DNA from: Thiomargarita sp.
GTDB taxonomy: Bacteria > Pseudomonadota > Gammaproteobacteria > Beggiatoales > Beggiatoaceae
Assembly (NCBI GenBank): GCA_020721005.1
Contig: DYNP01000002.1
Span: 191,598 to 255,597 of the forward strand
Direction: 5' to 3'
Length of the DNA stretch: 64,000 nt
Shown here: positions 47,690-56,461 of the stretch, piece after piece
Layout: each line of letters begins with the position of its first letter
Position numbering within the stretch: the first letter of the stretch is position 1
The notes under the pieces: generated by a model
What the model saw: only the letters and a program-made list of their open reading frames with translations
The model's database searches: none
Told to the model about the DNA's origin: nothing
Position numbers and translations under genes: made by a program

Positions 47690-48748
47690 ATGCTCAAAAA
47701 ATTCGTCCAACGACTCCTCCTCACAGAACAAACTGCTACAGAAATCACTTCCTCAAATCCCCAAACAGTGCCGGCCATGTTTCCATTCTCCACGGAAGAA
47801 ACCCAACGAATTCAAGAACATACATTGGAAATCCCCCAATATGCCTTAATTCCCCCCATGTCCCCATTCAAACCCTACCACGATCAACTGCGTCAACACT
47901 TACAAACCCAACTCAATCAGCCCCCCCAAAGGCAAATTCTCAAACTCATTCCCCAAGAATATCCTGGTCCCCTGTTTCTCAACAAATCCATGATCATTGA
48001 CGGTCAAGGCGCTACTCTCTGGGCATTTAAGGGACCGGTGCTGCATATTAATGCACCCACTTTGGCCCTAAAAAACTTACATATTGAAGTGACTGGCGAA
48101 CAATTTGAAACTTTAGAAGAAGAATGTGCAATTCACATTGAGAATAGCACCGCATTGCACTTTGAAAATGTACAAATCCGCGGCACAGTTTTGGGACTGA
48201 CTGGGGAAATAGGACAATGGCAATATCCTCATTCCCTACAACTGGGAAAATTGCCAACTCACCGTCCCTATCACTTTCAATTTACCTTACAGGTGCCCAC
48301 ATCTTGTCGTTTGGAATCGAATATTGAAGGTTTACAACTAAAGCCCATGGCCCTGGTTGCAGGCAGCCATGTCATCCATCTCAACATAGCGCCTTTGAAA
48401 CAAGAGGTTACCTTAGATGGGGATTTATTTCTCAAAACTTATCATCTGACCAGACGCATTCATCTCACCGCTCATTTTCGCCAATGCCCTGACTCTCAGC
48501 CGCTCCAATCGTCACATCTGGAATTGAAATCTGTTCCTCAAGCATCATTCCCAACTCAGCAGTTACCCGGTCGACCCATCCCAGTCCATTCTCAAATTAC
48601 CCCCGCTGCCAATAATTATCACCAACAAATGGCTCAATCTGTATTTTTTAAACAAGTCCCTACTTCTCAACGCAATTCAAATTTCCCTTCCTCAACCCCC
48701 ACAGAATATACTGGTAATATATTTCTAAAACATTCTAAACAACAATGA
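47690..48748 (+). CDS. Unknown protein, beta-helix-like centre
   Basis: 352 residues, family not recognised. Residues about 90-170 read like rungs of a parallel beta-helix (IDGQGATLWAFKGPVLHI, LALKNLHIEV, HFENVQIRG). Residues 175-280 look like beta-sandwich strands, and the last 80 are Pro/Gln/Ser-rich and probably unstructured. No signal peptide, no transmembrane helix, no cysteine cluster. The ATG at 47690 lacks a clear ribosome site. Convergent with the REC-kinase at 48753, 4 bases away. Coding character is supported by length and by domain-like composition. Confidence 0.7.
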   Translation: MLKKFVQRLLLTEQTATEITSSNPQTVPAMFPFSTEETQRIQEHTLEIPQYALIPPMSPFKPYHDQLRQHLQTQLNQPPQRQILKLIPQEYPGPLFLNKSMIIDGQGATLWAFKGPVLHINAPTLALKNLHIEVTGEQFETLEEECAIHIENSTALHFENVQIRGTVLGLTGEIGQWQYPHSLQLGKLPTHRPYHFQFTLQVPTSCRLESNIEGLQLKPMALVAGSHVIHLNIAPLKQEVTLDGDLFLKTYHLTRRIHLTAHFRQCPDSQPLQSSHLELKSVPQASFPTQQLPGRPIPVHSQITPAANNYHQQMAQSVFFKQVPTSQRNSNFPSSTPTEYTGNIFLKHSKQQ

Positions 48749-48752
48749 CCAA

Positions 48753-49853
48753 CTAAGCCTTTGGCAATATAAAATAAAATACACTGCCTTGACCTTCCGC
48801 AGAATTCACTCCCGCTTTGCCTCCCAGTTTCTCAATAATCGTTTGCACAATAGACAGCCCCAGACCATGTCCCTCGCGAAAATGTTGATTTTCCAAACGG
48901 GTAAATGGAGTAAATAATTGTTTTTGCTTACCTTTAGCCAAACCCTGTCCATTGTCTTGCACCCAAAATTGCACAGTGTTATCAGCCAACTCCACATAAC
49001 CCAATTCCAAATGAGGTGGATTCCCACCATATTTCAAACCATTGCTCAAATAATTCATCCACACCTCTTCTATCCAAGGCGCATAACCTTGAATTTTGGG
49101 CCAACGACTGGGATACACAACTTCTCCCCTATATCTTCTCAACAAGTATGACAAACGTTGTTTGACCTGAATAATAACTTCCTGCATATCAACCAGCTCT
49201 GGCTTAACCTGTTGCTTACTAATTTGGGCTAACAGCAACAATGCACTGATAATACTCAATATGTTTTCACCAGTTTTCAAAATTTGCTGCAAACATTGTT
49301 GACCTGGGGGCACTAAATTAGGGGCATATTCTTCCAAAACCAACTCTGTTAAACTGATCAGATCAGTGATCGGATTTTTCAAATCATGAGCCACAGTGCG
49401 ACTGAAAGCATCCAATTCCTGATTGCGCACTTCCAATTCCAAATTTTTCAACTGCATTTGTTTTTGTAACTGACAAATGGTCAAGTGAGTGTTAATGCGC
49501 GCCAACACCTCTTCTTGCTGAAAAGGTTTAGTAATATAATCAACTGCCCCCAGATTAAATCCTTCTATCTTACTGATGGTATCTGAAATGGCGGTCATAA
49601 AAATGATGGGAATAGATTGAGCTTCGGGAATGGATTTCAAACGTCGGCAAGTTTCAAAACCGTCCAAACCCGGCATCATAATATCCAATAAAATCAAATC
49701 AGGATGCTCATATTCAACCAATTCCAAAGCCATTTCTCCATTGCGCGCTACCAACAATTCAAAATGATGTAAACTCAACAAGTGAAATAAAGCCGCCACA
49801 TTTTCGGGAATGTCATCAACGATTAAAATAGTGGACATTTTTTGAGAATTCAT
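48753..49853 (-). CDS. Soluble REC-histidine kinase hybrid
   Basis: 366 residues from the ATG at 49853 (GGGAG 8 bases upstream). Receiver with Asp57 in LLDIMMP, HisKA with His156 in VAHDLKNP, HATPase_c with NYLSNGLKYGG, DNGQGL and GHGLGLS. Near-twin of the protein at 3373. Last gene of the four-gene operon beginning at 54792; it follows the diguanylate cyclase by 19 bases. Confidence 0.92.
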   Translation of the reverse strand: MNSQKMSTILIVDDIPENVAALFHLLSLHHFELLVARNGEMALELVEYEHPDLILLDIMMPGLDGFETCRRLKSIPEAQSIPIIFMTAISDTISKIEGFNLGAVDYITKPFQQEEVLARINTHLTICQLQKQMQLKNLELEVRNQELDAFSRTVAHDLKNPITDLISLTELVLEEYAPNLVPPGQQCLQQILKTGENILSIISALLLLAQISKQQVKPELVDMQEVIIQVKQRLSYLLRRYRGEVVYPSRWPKIQGYAPWIEEVWMNYLSNGLKYGGNPPHLELGYVELADNTVQFWVQDNGQGLAKGKQKQLFTPFTRLENQHFREGHGLGLSIVQTIIEKLGGKAGVNSAEGQGSVFYFILPKA

Positions 49854-49872
49854 CAATTATTCTCCCTTCCGC

Positions 49873-50850
49873 CTAATTTTCCAAAGAAGCCACCGCATAC
49901 AGTACCACTTGATTTCTTCCCCGAGCCTTCGCTTCATACAAAGCAGTGTCTGCAAATTGTATCAATGATTCTGGGGGATATTGTCCGTTGGGCACCATGC
50001 TAGACACGCCAATACTCAAAGTGATTGGTTGAACATTTGGCAAGTAACCCATTGAATTTATAGAATTATTTTCCAACTCATGTTGAATATTATGAGCCAC
50101 ATGGACTGCTCCTTGGGCAATCGTATTGGGCAAGATCACCACAAATTCCTCTCCTCCGTAACGCGCCACTAAATCGGCTGGCCGTTTCACTGCCCGACCC
50201 ATGGCTTTGGCCACTTGTTGCAAGCAATTGTCACCTGCCAAATGTCCATAATTGTCATTATAACGTTTAAAATGATCAATATCACACATCAGTAAAGACA
50301 AAGGCAATTGTTCCCGACGCAATCGTTGCCATTCTTGTTGTAAACGCTCATTAAATACTCTGCGATTGGCAACTTGAGTCAATTCATCCAAACTCGCCAA
50401 CCAATGCAATTTCTGATTGGCCTCTTGCAAAGCCAATTCTTTGGCTCGTAACTGTTGCTGCAAATGATACAAAGTCAAATGCGTTCTCACTCGAGCCAAC
50501 AATTCCTCAGGCTCAAAGGGTTTAGTAATATAATCCACAGCCCCTAATTCAAACCCTTTAACTTTATCCACAGTCCCATTCAAAGCGGTTGTAAAGATAA
50601 TGGGAATATCGCTGAGTATAGCATTCGCTTTTAACTGTTGACAAGTTTCAAAACCACTGATGCCCGGCATCAACACATCCAACAGCACCAAATGAGGATG
50701 CTCCATTTCAGCAATATGCAATGCACTTGCTCCATCTTGAGCAACAAGCACCTCAAACCCATGCTGAGTCAAACAGTTAAACAACAGACAAGCATTCTCA
50801 GGCCTATCATCCACCACCAAAATCAGAGAGGGAGATAAGGTATCCATCAT
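49873..50850 (-). CDS. REC-GGDEF diguanylate cyclase
   Basis: 325 residues. Receiver with Asp58 in LLDVLMP, a coiled coil near 130-150, and GGDEF with active site ARYGGEEFVV and an allosteric inhibition site RPAD five residues before it. Likely makes c-di-GMP when phosphorylated and is product-inhibited. Its ATG overlaps the stop of the upstream receiver gene, so translation is coupled. Confidence 0.94.
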   Translation of the reverse strand: MMDTLSPSLILVVDDRPENACLLFNCLTQHGFEVLVAQDGASALHIAEMEHPHLVLLDVLMPGISGFETCQQLKANAILSDIPIIFTTALNGTVDKVKGFELGAVDYITKPFEPEELLARVRTHLTLYHLQQQLRAKELALQEANQKLHWLASLDELTQVANRRVFNERLQQEWQRLRREQLPLSLLMCDIDHFKRYNDNYGHLAGDNCLQQVAKAMGRAVKRPADLVARYGGEEFVVILPNTIAQGAVHVAHNIQHELENNSINSMGYLPNVQPITLSIGVSSMVPNGQYPPESLIQFADTALYEAKARGRNQVVLYAVASLEN

Positions 50851-51476
50851 GATCTTGTTGAAAAATTGCCCAAAAAAAACAACTCATCATTGGCCTTCTC
50901 CAAAGCCAACTCCATTTTCCTTTTTTCCTCAATTTCCTGCTGCAACTGCTCATTCAACTGATGAGTCATGGTATATTGAGCCTGTAATTCCTCATTCCTT
51001 TTTTGTAAGGTCTCATTCAATTGCAAAGTCAACTCATATTGGGCCGCCAATTCCCTATTTTTGACCTGCAATTCCTTTTGTAACTGACGAATGGTTAAAT
51101 GAGTATTTAAACGAGCCAACACCTCATCTTGCTGAATAGGCTTGGTAATATAGTCAACTGCCCCCAGTTTTAAGCCTTTAACTTTGTCAAGAGTGTCATT
51201 TAAAGCAGTCATAAAAATTACCGGAATTTCTTGCAGTTTACAATCGCTTTTAATCCGCACACAAGTCTCAAAGCCATCAATGCCTGGCATCATCACATCC
51301 AACAAAATCAAATCCGGCAATGATTCTGAATAGCCTAACAATTCCAACGCATCCTCACCGGAACGAGCCACTAAAATTTCAAAGTGATTTTCATTCAAAA
51401 AATCAAACAACACGCCAATATTGTCTGGCATGTCATCGACAATTAAAATGATAGGAAGTTGTTCTGAAGTTGCCAT
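50847..51476 (-). CDS. Receiver with coiled-coil tail, no output domain
   Basis: 209 residues from the ATG at 51476 (AGGAC 7 bases upstream). Receiver with Asp60 in LLDVMMP, then about 75 residues of coiled coil containing two similar segments (ELAAQYELTLQLNETL / ELQAQYTMTHQLNEQL), then NDELFFLGNF and a stop. In relatives such a linker leads into a kinase or GGDEF domain; here the protein ends. May be a phosphorylated scaffold or a truncated gene. Confidence 0.88.
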   Translation of the reverse strand: MATSEQLPIILIVDDMPDNIGVLFDFLNENHFEILVARSGEDALELLGYSESLPDLILLDVMMPGIDGFETCVRIKSDCKLQEIPVIFMTALNDTLDKVKGLKLGAVDYITKPIQQDEVLARLNTHLTIRQLQKELQVKNRELAAQYELTLQLNETLQKRNEELQAQYTMTHQLNEQLQQEIEEKRKMELALEKANDELFFLGNFSTRS

Positions 51477-51549
51477 GTTCAATGTCCTATTATCTTCAAT
51501 AAGGAGGAAGTTGAAATATCCAAGGGATCTTATGCCAAGTGGGACAACA

Positions 51550-54500
51550 TTACAAGTAATCTTTAATCAGTTCCCTTAACTTAACCAAATCAAAATTTTT
51601 TGCAAAGCCCCTAATTTGCTCTATAAATTCATCAAGTTGTGGATTTTCATCAACCAACTGCTCTGCATATTCCATAATTTTTTTGATATTACCTCGTTTC
51701 ACCAAATCCAACAACAAACTTGCCTGCTCTGAACTGGGACCCACAAAGACAGCGCTGGACTCAACATCCGGAAAAGAAGGAGAAAATGCCGTGGTCTCAT
51801 AACGCCACTCAATTGGTAAATACCTTTTTAACACATCCAACAATAATTCGGTACGAATGGGTTTGGCGATAAACTCATTACAACCGGCCTTTAAACTTTC
51901 TTGTTGATAATGTTCAAAAACACTGGCTGAAGTCGCAATAATCGGTTTATTTTTAAGTTTGGGAACATTTCGCAATTGTCGAGTCAATTCAAAACCATCC
52001 ATGCCTGGCATGATCAAATCAGTTATGATCAAATCCAAATTTTGAGTCGCTGCAATTTGTAAGGCTGTTTGTCCCTGACTGGCTTCCAATACAGTAAATC
52101 CCAATTCTTTCAATAAATTGACCAGTACTGAACGATTTTGCCACTTGTCATCGATCACCAATAATTTAAAGTGAGTCTGTTCCCCAGTTCCCTGAAAGCC
52201 CCGAATCACAGTTTGAGGCGCATATTTATGTTCCGAAAATCCCTGCACTTCGGTGATGGGAATTTCAAACCAGAATAAACTGCCCTTGCCCACTACACTT
52301 TCCACTTGCAAACGTCCCCCCATAACATCAACCAACCGTTTGCTGATCGACAAACCTAGGCCCGTGCCTTCCTGTTGAGAAGCAATGGCGGTTTGTTGGA
52401 AAGGCAGAAAAATGCCTTCCAATTCATTGGAATAAATGCCAAGTCCGGTGTCTTCCACTTCAAATCTTACCTGGCCGGTGGTGTAGATAACTCGAAATTC
52501 GACTCCCCCTTTATGAGTGAATTTAATCGCATTGCTGAGCAAATTGAGGAGAACTTGACGCAATCTTTTTTCATCGGCAAATACGCCAATGGGAAGAGGA
52601 TAAAGTGCCTGGTAATGAAAAGTAATTGCTTTTTGATGGGCTCGCATTTTCATCAGATCGGCCACATTTTTTAAGAATTCAGTGAAACAAAAATGCGTGG
52701 GAATGATCTCCAACTTGCCAGCCTCAATCTTTGACAAATCTAAGATATCATTGATTAAGGTCAATAAATGTTCCCCGCTGCGATGAATGATTTGGATCCC
52801 TTCCTGTTGTTTTTCAGTCAATTGAGGGTCCCGGTTTAAAATTTGGGTATATCCTAAAATACCATTTAGTGGAGTACGAAGTTCGTGGCTCATATTGGCC
52901 AGGAAAGTACTTTTGGCCTGATTGGCCACTTCTGCTACTTTTTTAGCCTCTTCAGCAGCCCGCTTTGCTTGTTGCAATTTAGCCTCGGTTTGTTTACGTT
53001 CCGTGATATCTCGAACGATGGCGATAAAAAATCCTATGGTCTCAGTCTCAACTTTTTCGGGAATGTACTGTAGGAAAATTTCAACAGGAATGAGTTGACT
53101 ATTTTTACGACGATGAATAGTCTCAAAAGTAAGAGCAGGAAATTGGCTGCCTTTTCTCAAGGGGGATAAAAAGGCTTGTAAACTGTTAAAATCCCATTTG
53201 GGGTTGATATCCAATAGAGTCATATTCAACAGTTCAGTTTGAGAATAGCCCACTTGATTCATAGCCCCTTGATTAACATATGAAAATTGGAAATTTTCAG
53301 CATTGAACATAAACACGCCATCCAAAGTCATATCCAAAGTGGTTTTAAATTGTTTTAATTCTCGATTTACCTCTTGTAATTGCATCTCAATTTGTTTGCG
53401 TCGAGTAATATCTCGGGAAATGGCCAAGATTTCTTGCACTTCTCGAGTTTGAGTATTATAAACCACTTTGCTGGTGGTCTCAAACCAAATGTATTGTCCT
53501 GTTTTGCGACGAATCCGATAACTTCCAGTGTAATAACTGACAGTCCCAGTTAATAAATCGGCATGTAAGTTTTTAATATTAGCAACATCTTCCGGATGAA
53601 AAGCATCGTAAGGTGATAGACCAATTAGTTCAGCGGGCTCATAGCCTAACAGGGAACGGGAAGCGGGAGATACATAAAGGTAAATGCCTTCTCTGGTATG
53701 TCTGGAAATCAGATCAGTGGCATGTTCAGCGATGAGACGGTAACGAGTCTCACTGTCTCGTAGAGCATTCTCAATGCATTTGCGCTGAGTAACATCATGG
53801 GCAATGCCTTCGATGGCAATTACTTCTCCTTGGGGATTGACAATGGGCGTTTCATTGATTTCCAAGTAGTGCAAGCTGCCTTGTTTGTGATAAATTTGAA
53901 TTTCACAAGGTAGGGAATATTGTATTATGGGTAAACAGTTATGGTTATTCTGTTCTCGACCTTGATGATGTAGGTGTTCCTTAATGCAATCGGGATAGTA
54001 GATCAAAAATTCAGCTGGAGAATACCCTAAAACTTGAGTTACCGAGGGACTGATATAGGTATAATTTCCTTTTGAATCAATGGTGTACAAAAAACTGTTG
54101 TGTAAATTGTCAATCAGGCGACGATATCTGAGTTCCCCTTCTTGTAAAGCGGTTTCCATGCGCTTGCGTTGGGTAACATCGATGATTGTTCCTTGGTAAT
54201 GAGTCACTTGGCCTTCGGAATTGCGTCTGATCCACGTTTGATCTTCAATCCAATAGGTTTCCCCTTGGGCACTTAGAATACGATAACATTGAGTGAATTC
54301 TAAATAGCCCTGTTTGGTGTAATCTTCTACCTCTTTAGCGACTTTTGGTAAGTCTTCTGGATGGACAATTTGGGCAAAGAGCACGCGTTTTTGCAGGAAA
54401 TCTTGATCGGTATAACCAAATTGAGTGATATTTTTAGATACAAATTCCACTGACCATTGGGAATCTGCCCGCCATAAAAAGGTGATGACCGGACTTTTGT

Positions 54501-54792
54501 TGATAATGCGTTCCAATTCTCTCAAGTCATCGGGGGTGAGTTTATGTTCGGCGGATTCTGGGGAGGAAGGTGAGGAATTTAAAGGAGGCAATTCATCGAA
54601 GACTGGTTTTCGTAGCCAAAAGTAGATTAAAAAGCCAGTGATCAGAGTGATCAGAATCAGGGGAGGCAACCAATAACTGGTGGGGGCTTTGGAGAATAAT
54701 ATCAACAGCAGTCCTAAGAAACTGTAGGAAATGAATAGCAATAGAGTTTTGGGAAGGGCAGCAGTGATGAATAAGAAGAGTTTCTTAAGCAT
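51550..54792 (-). CDS. Membrane multi-PAS hybrid histidine kinase
   Basis: 1080 residues. Two membrane helices (about 10-30 and 35-58), four PAS domains (about 95-215, 220-345, 350-470, 475-605), HisKA with His636 in MSHELRTP, HATPase_c, receiver with Asp925 in ITDLIMP, and the GPSSEQA C-terminal helical module. First gene of the operon ending at 48753; it may feed the downstream receivers. No Shine-Dalgarno sequence at the ATG. Confidence 0.93.
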   Translation of the reverse strand: MLKKLFLFITAALPKTLLLFISYSFLGLLLILFSKAPTSYWLPPLILITLITGFLIYFWLRKPVFDELPPLNSSPSSPESAEHKLTPDDLRELERIINKSPVITFLWRADSQWSVEFVSKNITQFGYTDQDFLQKRVLFAQIVHPEDLPKVAKEVEDYTKQGYLEFTQCYRILSAQGETYWIEDQTWIRRNSEGQVTHYQGTIIDVTQRKRMETALQEGELRYRRLIDNLHNSFLYTIDSKGNYTYISPSVTQVLGYSPAEFLIYYPDCIKEHLHHQGREQNNHNCLPIIQYSLPCEIQIYHKQGSLHYLEINETPIVNPQGEVIAIEGIAHDVTQRKCIENALRDSETRYRLIAEHATDLISRHTREGIYLYVSPASRSLLGYEPAELIGLSPYDAFHPEDVANIKNLHADLLTGTVSYYTGSYRIRRKTGQYIWFETTSKVVYNTQTREVQEILAISRDITRRKQIEMQLQEVNRELKQFKTTLDMTLDGVFMFNAENFQFSYVNQGAMNQVGYSQTELLNMTLLDINPKWDFNSLQAFLSPLRKGSQFPALTFETIHRRKNSQLIPVEIFLQYIPEKVETETIGFFIAIVRDITERKQTEAKLQQAKRAAEEAKKVAEVANQAKSTFLANMSHELRTPLNGILGYTQILNRDPQLTEKQQEGIQIIHRSGEHLLTLINDILDLSKIEAGKLEIIPTHFCFTEFLKNVADLMKMRAHQKAITFHYQALYPLPIGVFADEKRLRQVLLNLLSNAIKFTHKGGVEFRVIYTTGQVRFEVEDTGLGIYSNELEGIFLPFQQTAIASQQEGTGLGLSISKRLVDVMGGRLQVESVVGKGSLFWFEIPITEVQGFSEHKYAPQTVIRGFQGTGEQTHFKLLVIDDKWQNRSVLVNLLKELGFTVLEASQGQTALQIAATQNLDLIITDLIMPGMDGFELTRQLRNVPKLKNKPIIATSASVFEHYQQESLKAGCNEFIAKPIRTELLLDVLKRYLPIEWRYETTAFSPSFPDVESSAVFVGPSSEQASLLLDLVKRGNIKKIMEYAEQLVDENPQLDEFIEQIRGFAKNFDLVKLRELIKDYL

Positions 54793-54965
54793 AATTATAG
54801 TAGGGTTAATAGGTGCCTTTTCTTAAATGAAGGACATTCAATAACTCTTTGCATGAATGGCGAGGAATGCTTAGAGAGTCTTCGCCATCAGTTATGATTG
54901 TAACTTATTGACTATTGGGCATTTGAAAACTTGAAGACCAGACTGTGAAGTGATTGGTTTTGCTA
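54793..54965. other. Divergent intergenic region
   Basis: Together with 54966-55132 it separates the signalling operon from the Cache-HAMP gene. I see no repeats of the R1-R3 families here, which is unusual for this window, and no open frame. Confidence 0.5.
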
Positions 54966-54994
54966 TTGTGATGAGGAGGCAGTTCATCTATAAT
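54966..54994 (+). promoter_or_regulatory. Promoter of the Cache-HAMP sensor gene
   Basis: TTGTGA (54966-54971), a 17-base spacer, and a perfect TATAAT (54989-54994). Predicted leader is about 130 bases. Confidence 0.6.
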
Positions 54995-55104
54995 AATTTC
55001 TTAGGCTATCATGGAAACGTCATGAAGTCAATTGGTTATTTGGAGGGTGCATAGCTACTTTTTCAAAGTAATTTGTTCCGTGAATTGTTTTATTTATACC
55101 GTAA

Positions 55105-55121
55105 GTTATTACGTTAATAAC
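55105..55121 (+). promoter_or_regulatory. Palindrome next to the ribosome site
   Basis: GTTATTA-CGT-TAATAAC, a perfect 7+7 inverted repeat ending one base before the GGAG of the gene at 55133. Could be an operator or an RNA hairpin affecting translation. Confidence 0.4.
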
Positions 55122-55132
55122 GGAGTTTTTCT

Positions 55133-56377
55133 ATGAAATTGCGTCGGAAATTGCGTATTCAATTGGTCATCATGATCATTTTTTTGACGAGTTTACCTAT
55201 TTCAATTGTAGGTTGGTATATTCTTCAAAAAAGTGTAGATTCTCTGGAAGGTCAGGTGATGGCTCATCAACTGACTCAAATTAATTTGTTAAAAGCAAAT
55301 TTTGAAGCGGTTTTGATGGGAATGAGAGAAGATTTGCTATTTTTGAGTCAATATTCCTCTTTCACTCACTACTTAAATTTACAAGGGGCAGCGTTGACTT
55401 CTGACAGTCTTCAAGGTCAGGATTCTCCGGCAGAAGCCAAGGCAGCTGCTTCTAAAGCGGTTGAGAATGTATTGCTGCAAAAAAGACAATTGTTGGAGCA
55501 AGATTTTTTGTTATTTTCTAAGGCTCGACCGATTTATCAGCAAGTGCGCTATTTGAATGAACAAGGTTTGGAAATTGTGCGAGTGGAGAATACAGGCAGT
55601 AAAAGTCAATTGGTGAACAGGAATAAATTGCAGAATCAGGTGGGATGGGATTATTTTAAGCAGGTCATGAAATTGTCTGGTCGACAAGTGTGGGTTTCAC
55701 CTTTGGGACTGTTTCAAAATAAAGAAGGGGAAGTGTCTTTTAAGCCTGTTATTTATTATGGAATCAATGTGTATTATAACGTTCGTACGGCTCAAAAAGC
55801 AGGGATTCTGATATTCACAGTGGATGCGCGATCATTTTTACAGGCTTTGGGAACTGTACGTTTGATCGATGAAGATGGATTTTTCTTAAATCATCCCGAT
55901 CCGGAAAAGACTTGGGGCGGTCCGCGTGATCGAAAGACTGGGTATGATAAAGTGCGAGAATATGGACAGTTATTGGAAGAGATACAGGGACGGGAAGGGG
56001 TGGTAAAAACAGCAGGAATGATTTTATCGTATCAAACTGTATCGATTCCCGAATCCAAGCAAAAATGGCTGCTGGTGGCACAGCAGGAACTTGAATCTGT
56101 GTTGGGGGAAATCAAACAGGGAGAATTGGCATGGCAGGCGAGTTTGGGAATGGTGATTGTGCTGGCGTTGGGAATGGGGATTGTGATCAGTATTCGATTG
56201 GGTCGCCCTTTGGAGGAATTGGCTGGATTGGCAGAGGCTATCAGTTTGGGGCAGTCTTTGGAATCAACGCGGATTGAGGGATATGGGAATAATGAGTTTG
56301 GACAATTGGCTGAAGCGTTGGAGAGGATGAGAATCAGTATGGTCAAGGCGTTGGAGCGGGTGCGTCAACGTTCTTAA
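55133..56377 (+). CDS. Cache-HAMP membrane sensor without output domain
   Basis: 414 residues. Membrane helix about 8-30, extracytoplasmic dCache-like domain (about 35-335, with PVIYYGINVYYNVRTAQKAG and RLIDEDGFFLNHPDPEKTW), second helix about 340-360, then HAMP (about 360-410) ending REVERRRS-like after KALERVRQRS. No kinase, GGDEF or chemoreceptor signalling domain follows. Either a regulator that acts through a partner, or a truncated receptor. Followed by a bidirectional terminator. Confidence 0.85.
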   Translation: MKLRRKLRIQLVIMIIFLTSLPISIVGWYILQKSVDSLEGQVMAHQLTQINLLKANFEAVLMGMREDLLFLSQYSSFTHYLNLQGAALTSDSLQGQDSPAEAKAAASKAVENVLLQKRQLLEQDFLLFSKARPIYQQVRYLNEQGLEIVRVENTGSKSQLVNRNKLQNQVGWDYFKQVMKLSGRQVWVSPLGLFQNKEGEVSFKPVIYYGINVYYNVRTAQKAGILIFTVDARSFLQALGTVRLIDEDGFFLNHPDPEKTWGGPRDRKTGYDKVREYGQLLEEIQGREGVVKTAGMILSYQTVSIPESKQKWLLVAQQELESVLGEIKQGELAWQASLGMVIVLALGMGIVISIRLGRPLEELAGLAEAISLGQSLESTRIEGYGNNEFGQLAEALERMRISMVKALERVRQRS

Positions 56378-56425
56378 GCGTTCTCAGTAACTGAGAACAG
56401 TGGATTGTGCAGGGAATTTTTATTC

Positions 56426-56454
56426 AGCCTGCTCTCAAAGTTTAAGAGCAGGCT
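56426..56454. terminator. Bidirectional terminator between convergent genes
   Basis: Perfect 10-bp stem AGCCTGCTCT / AGAGCAGGCT with a 9-base loop. A smaller palindrome TTCTCAGT-A-ACTGAGAA lies near 56382. The T-tracts are weak on both sides. Confidence 0.6.
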
Positions 56455-56461
56455 TGGGATT

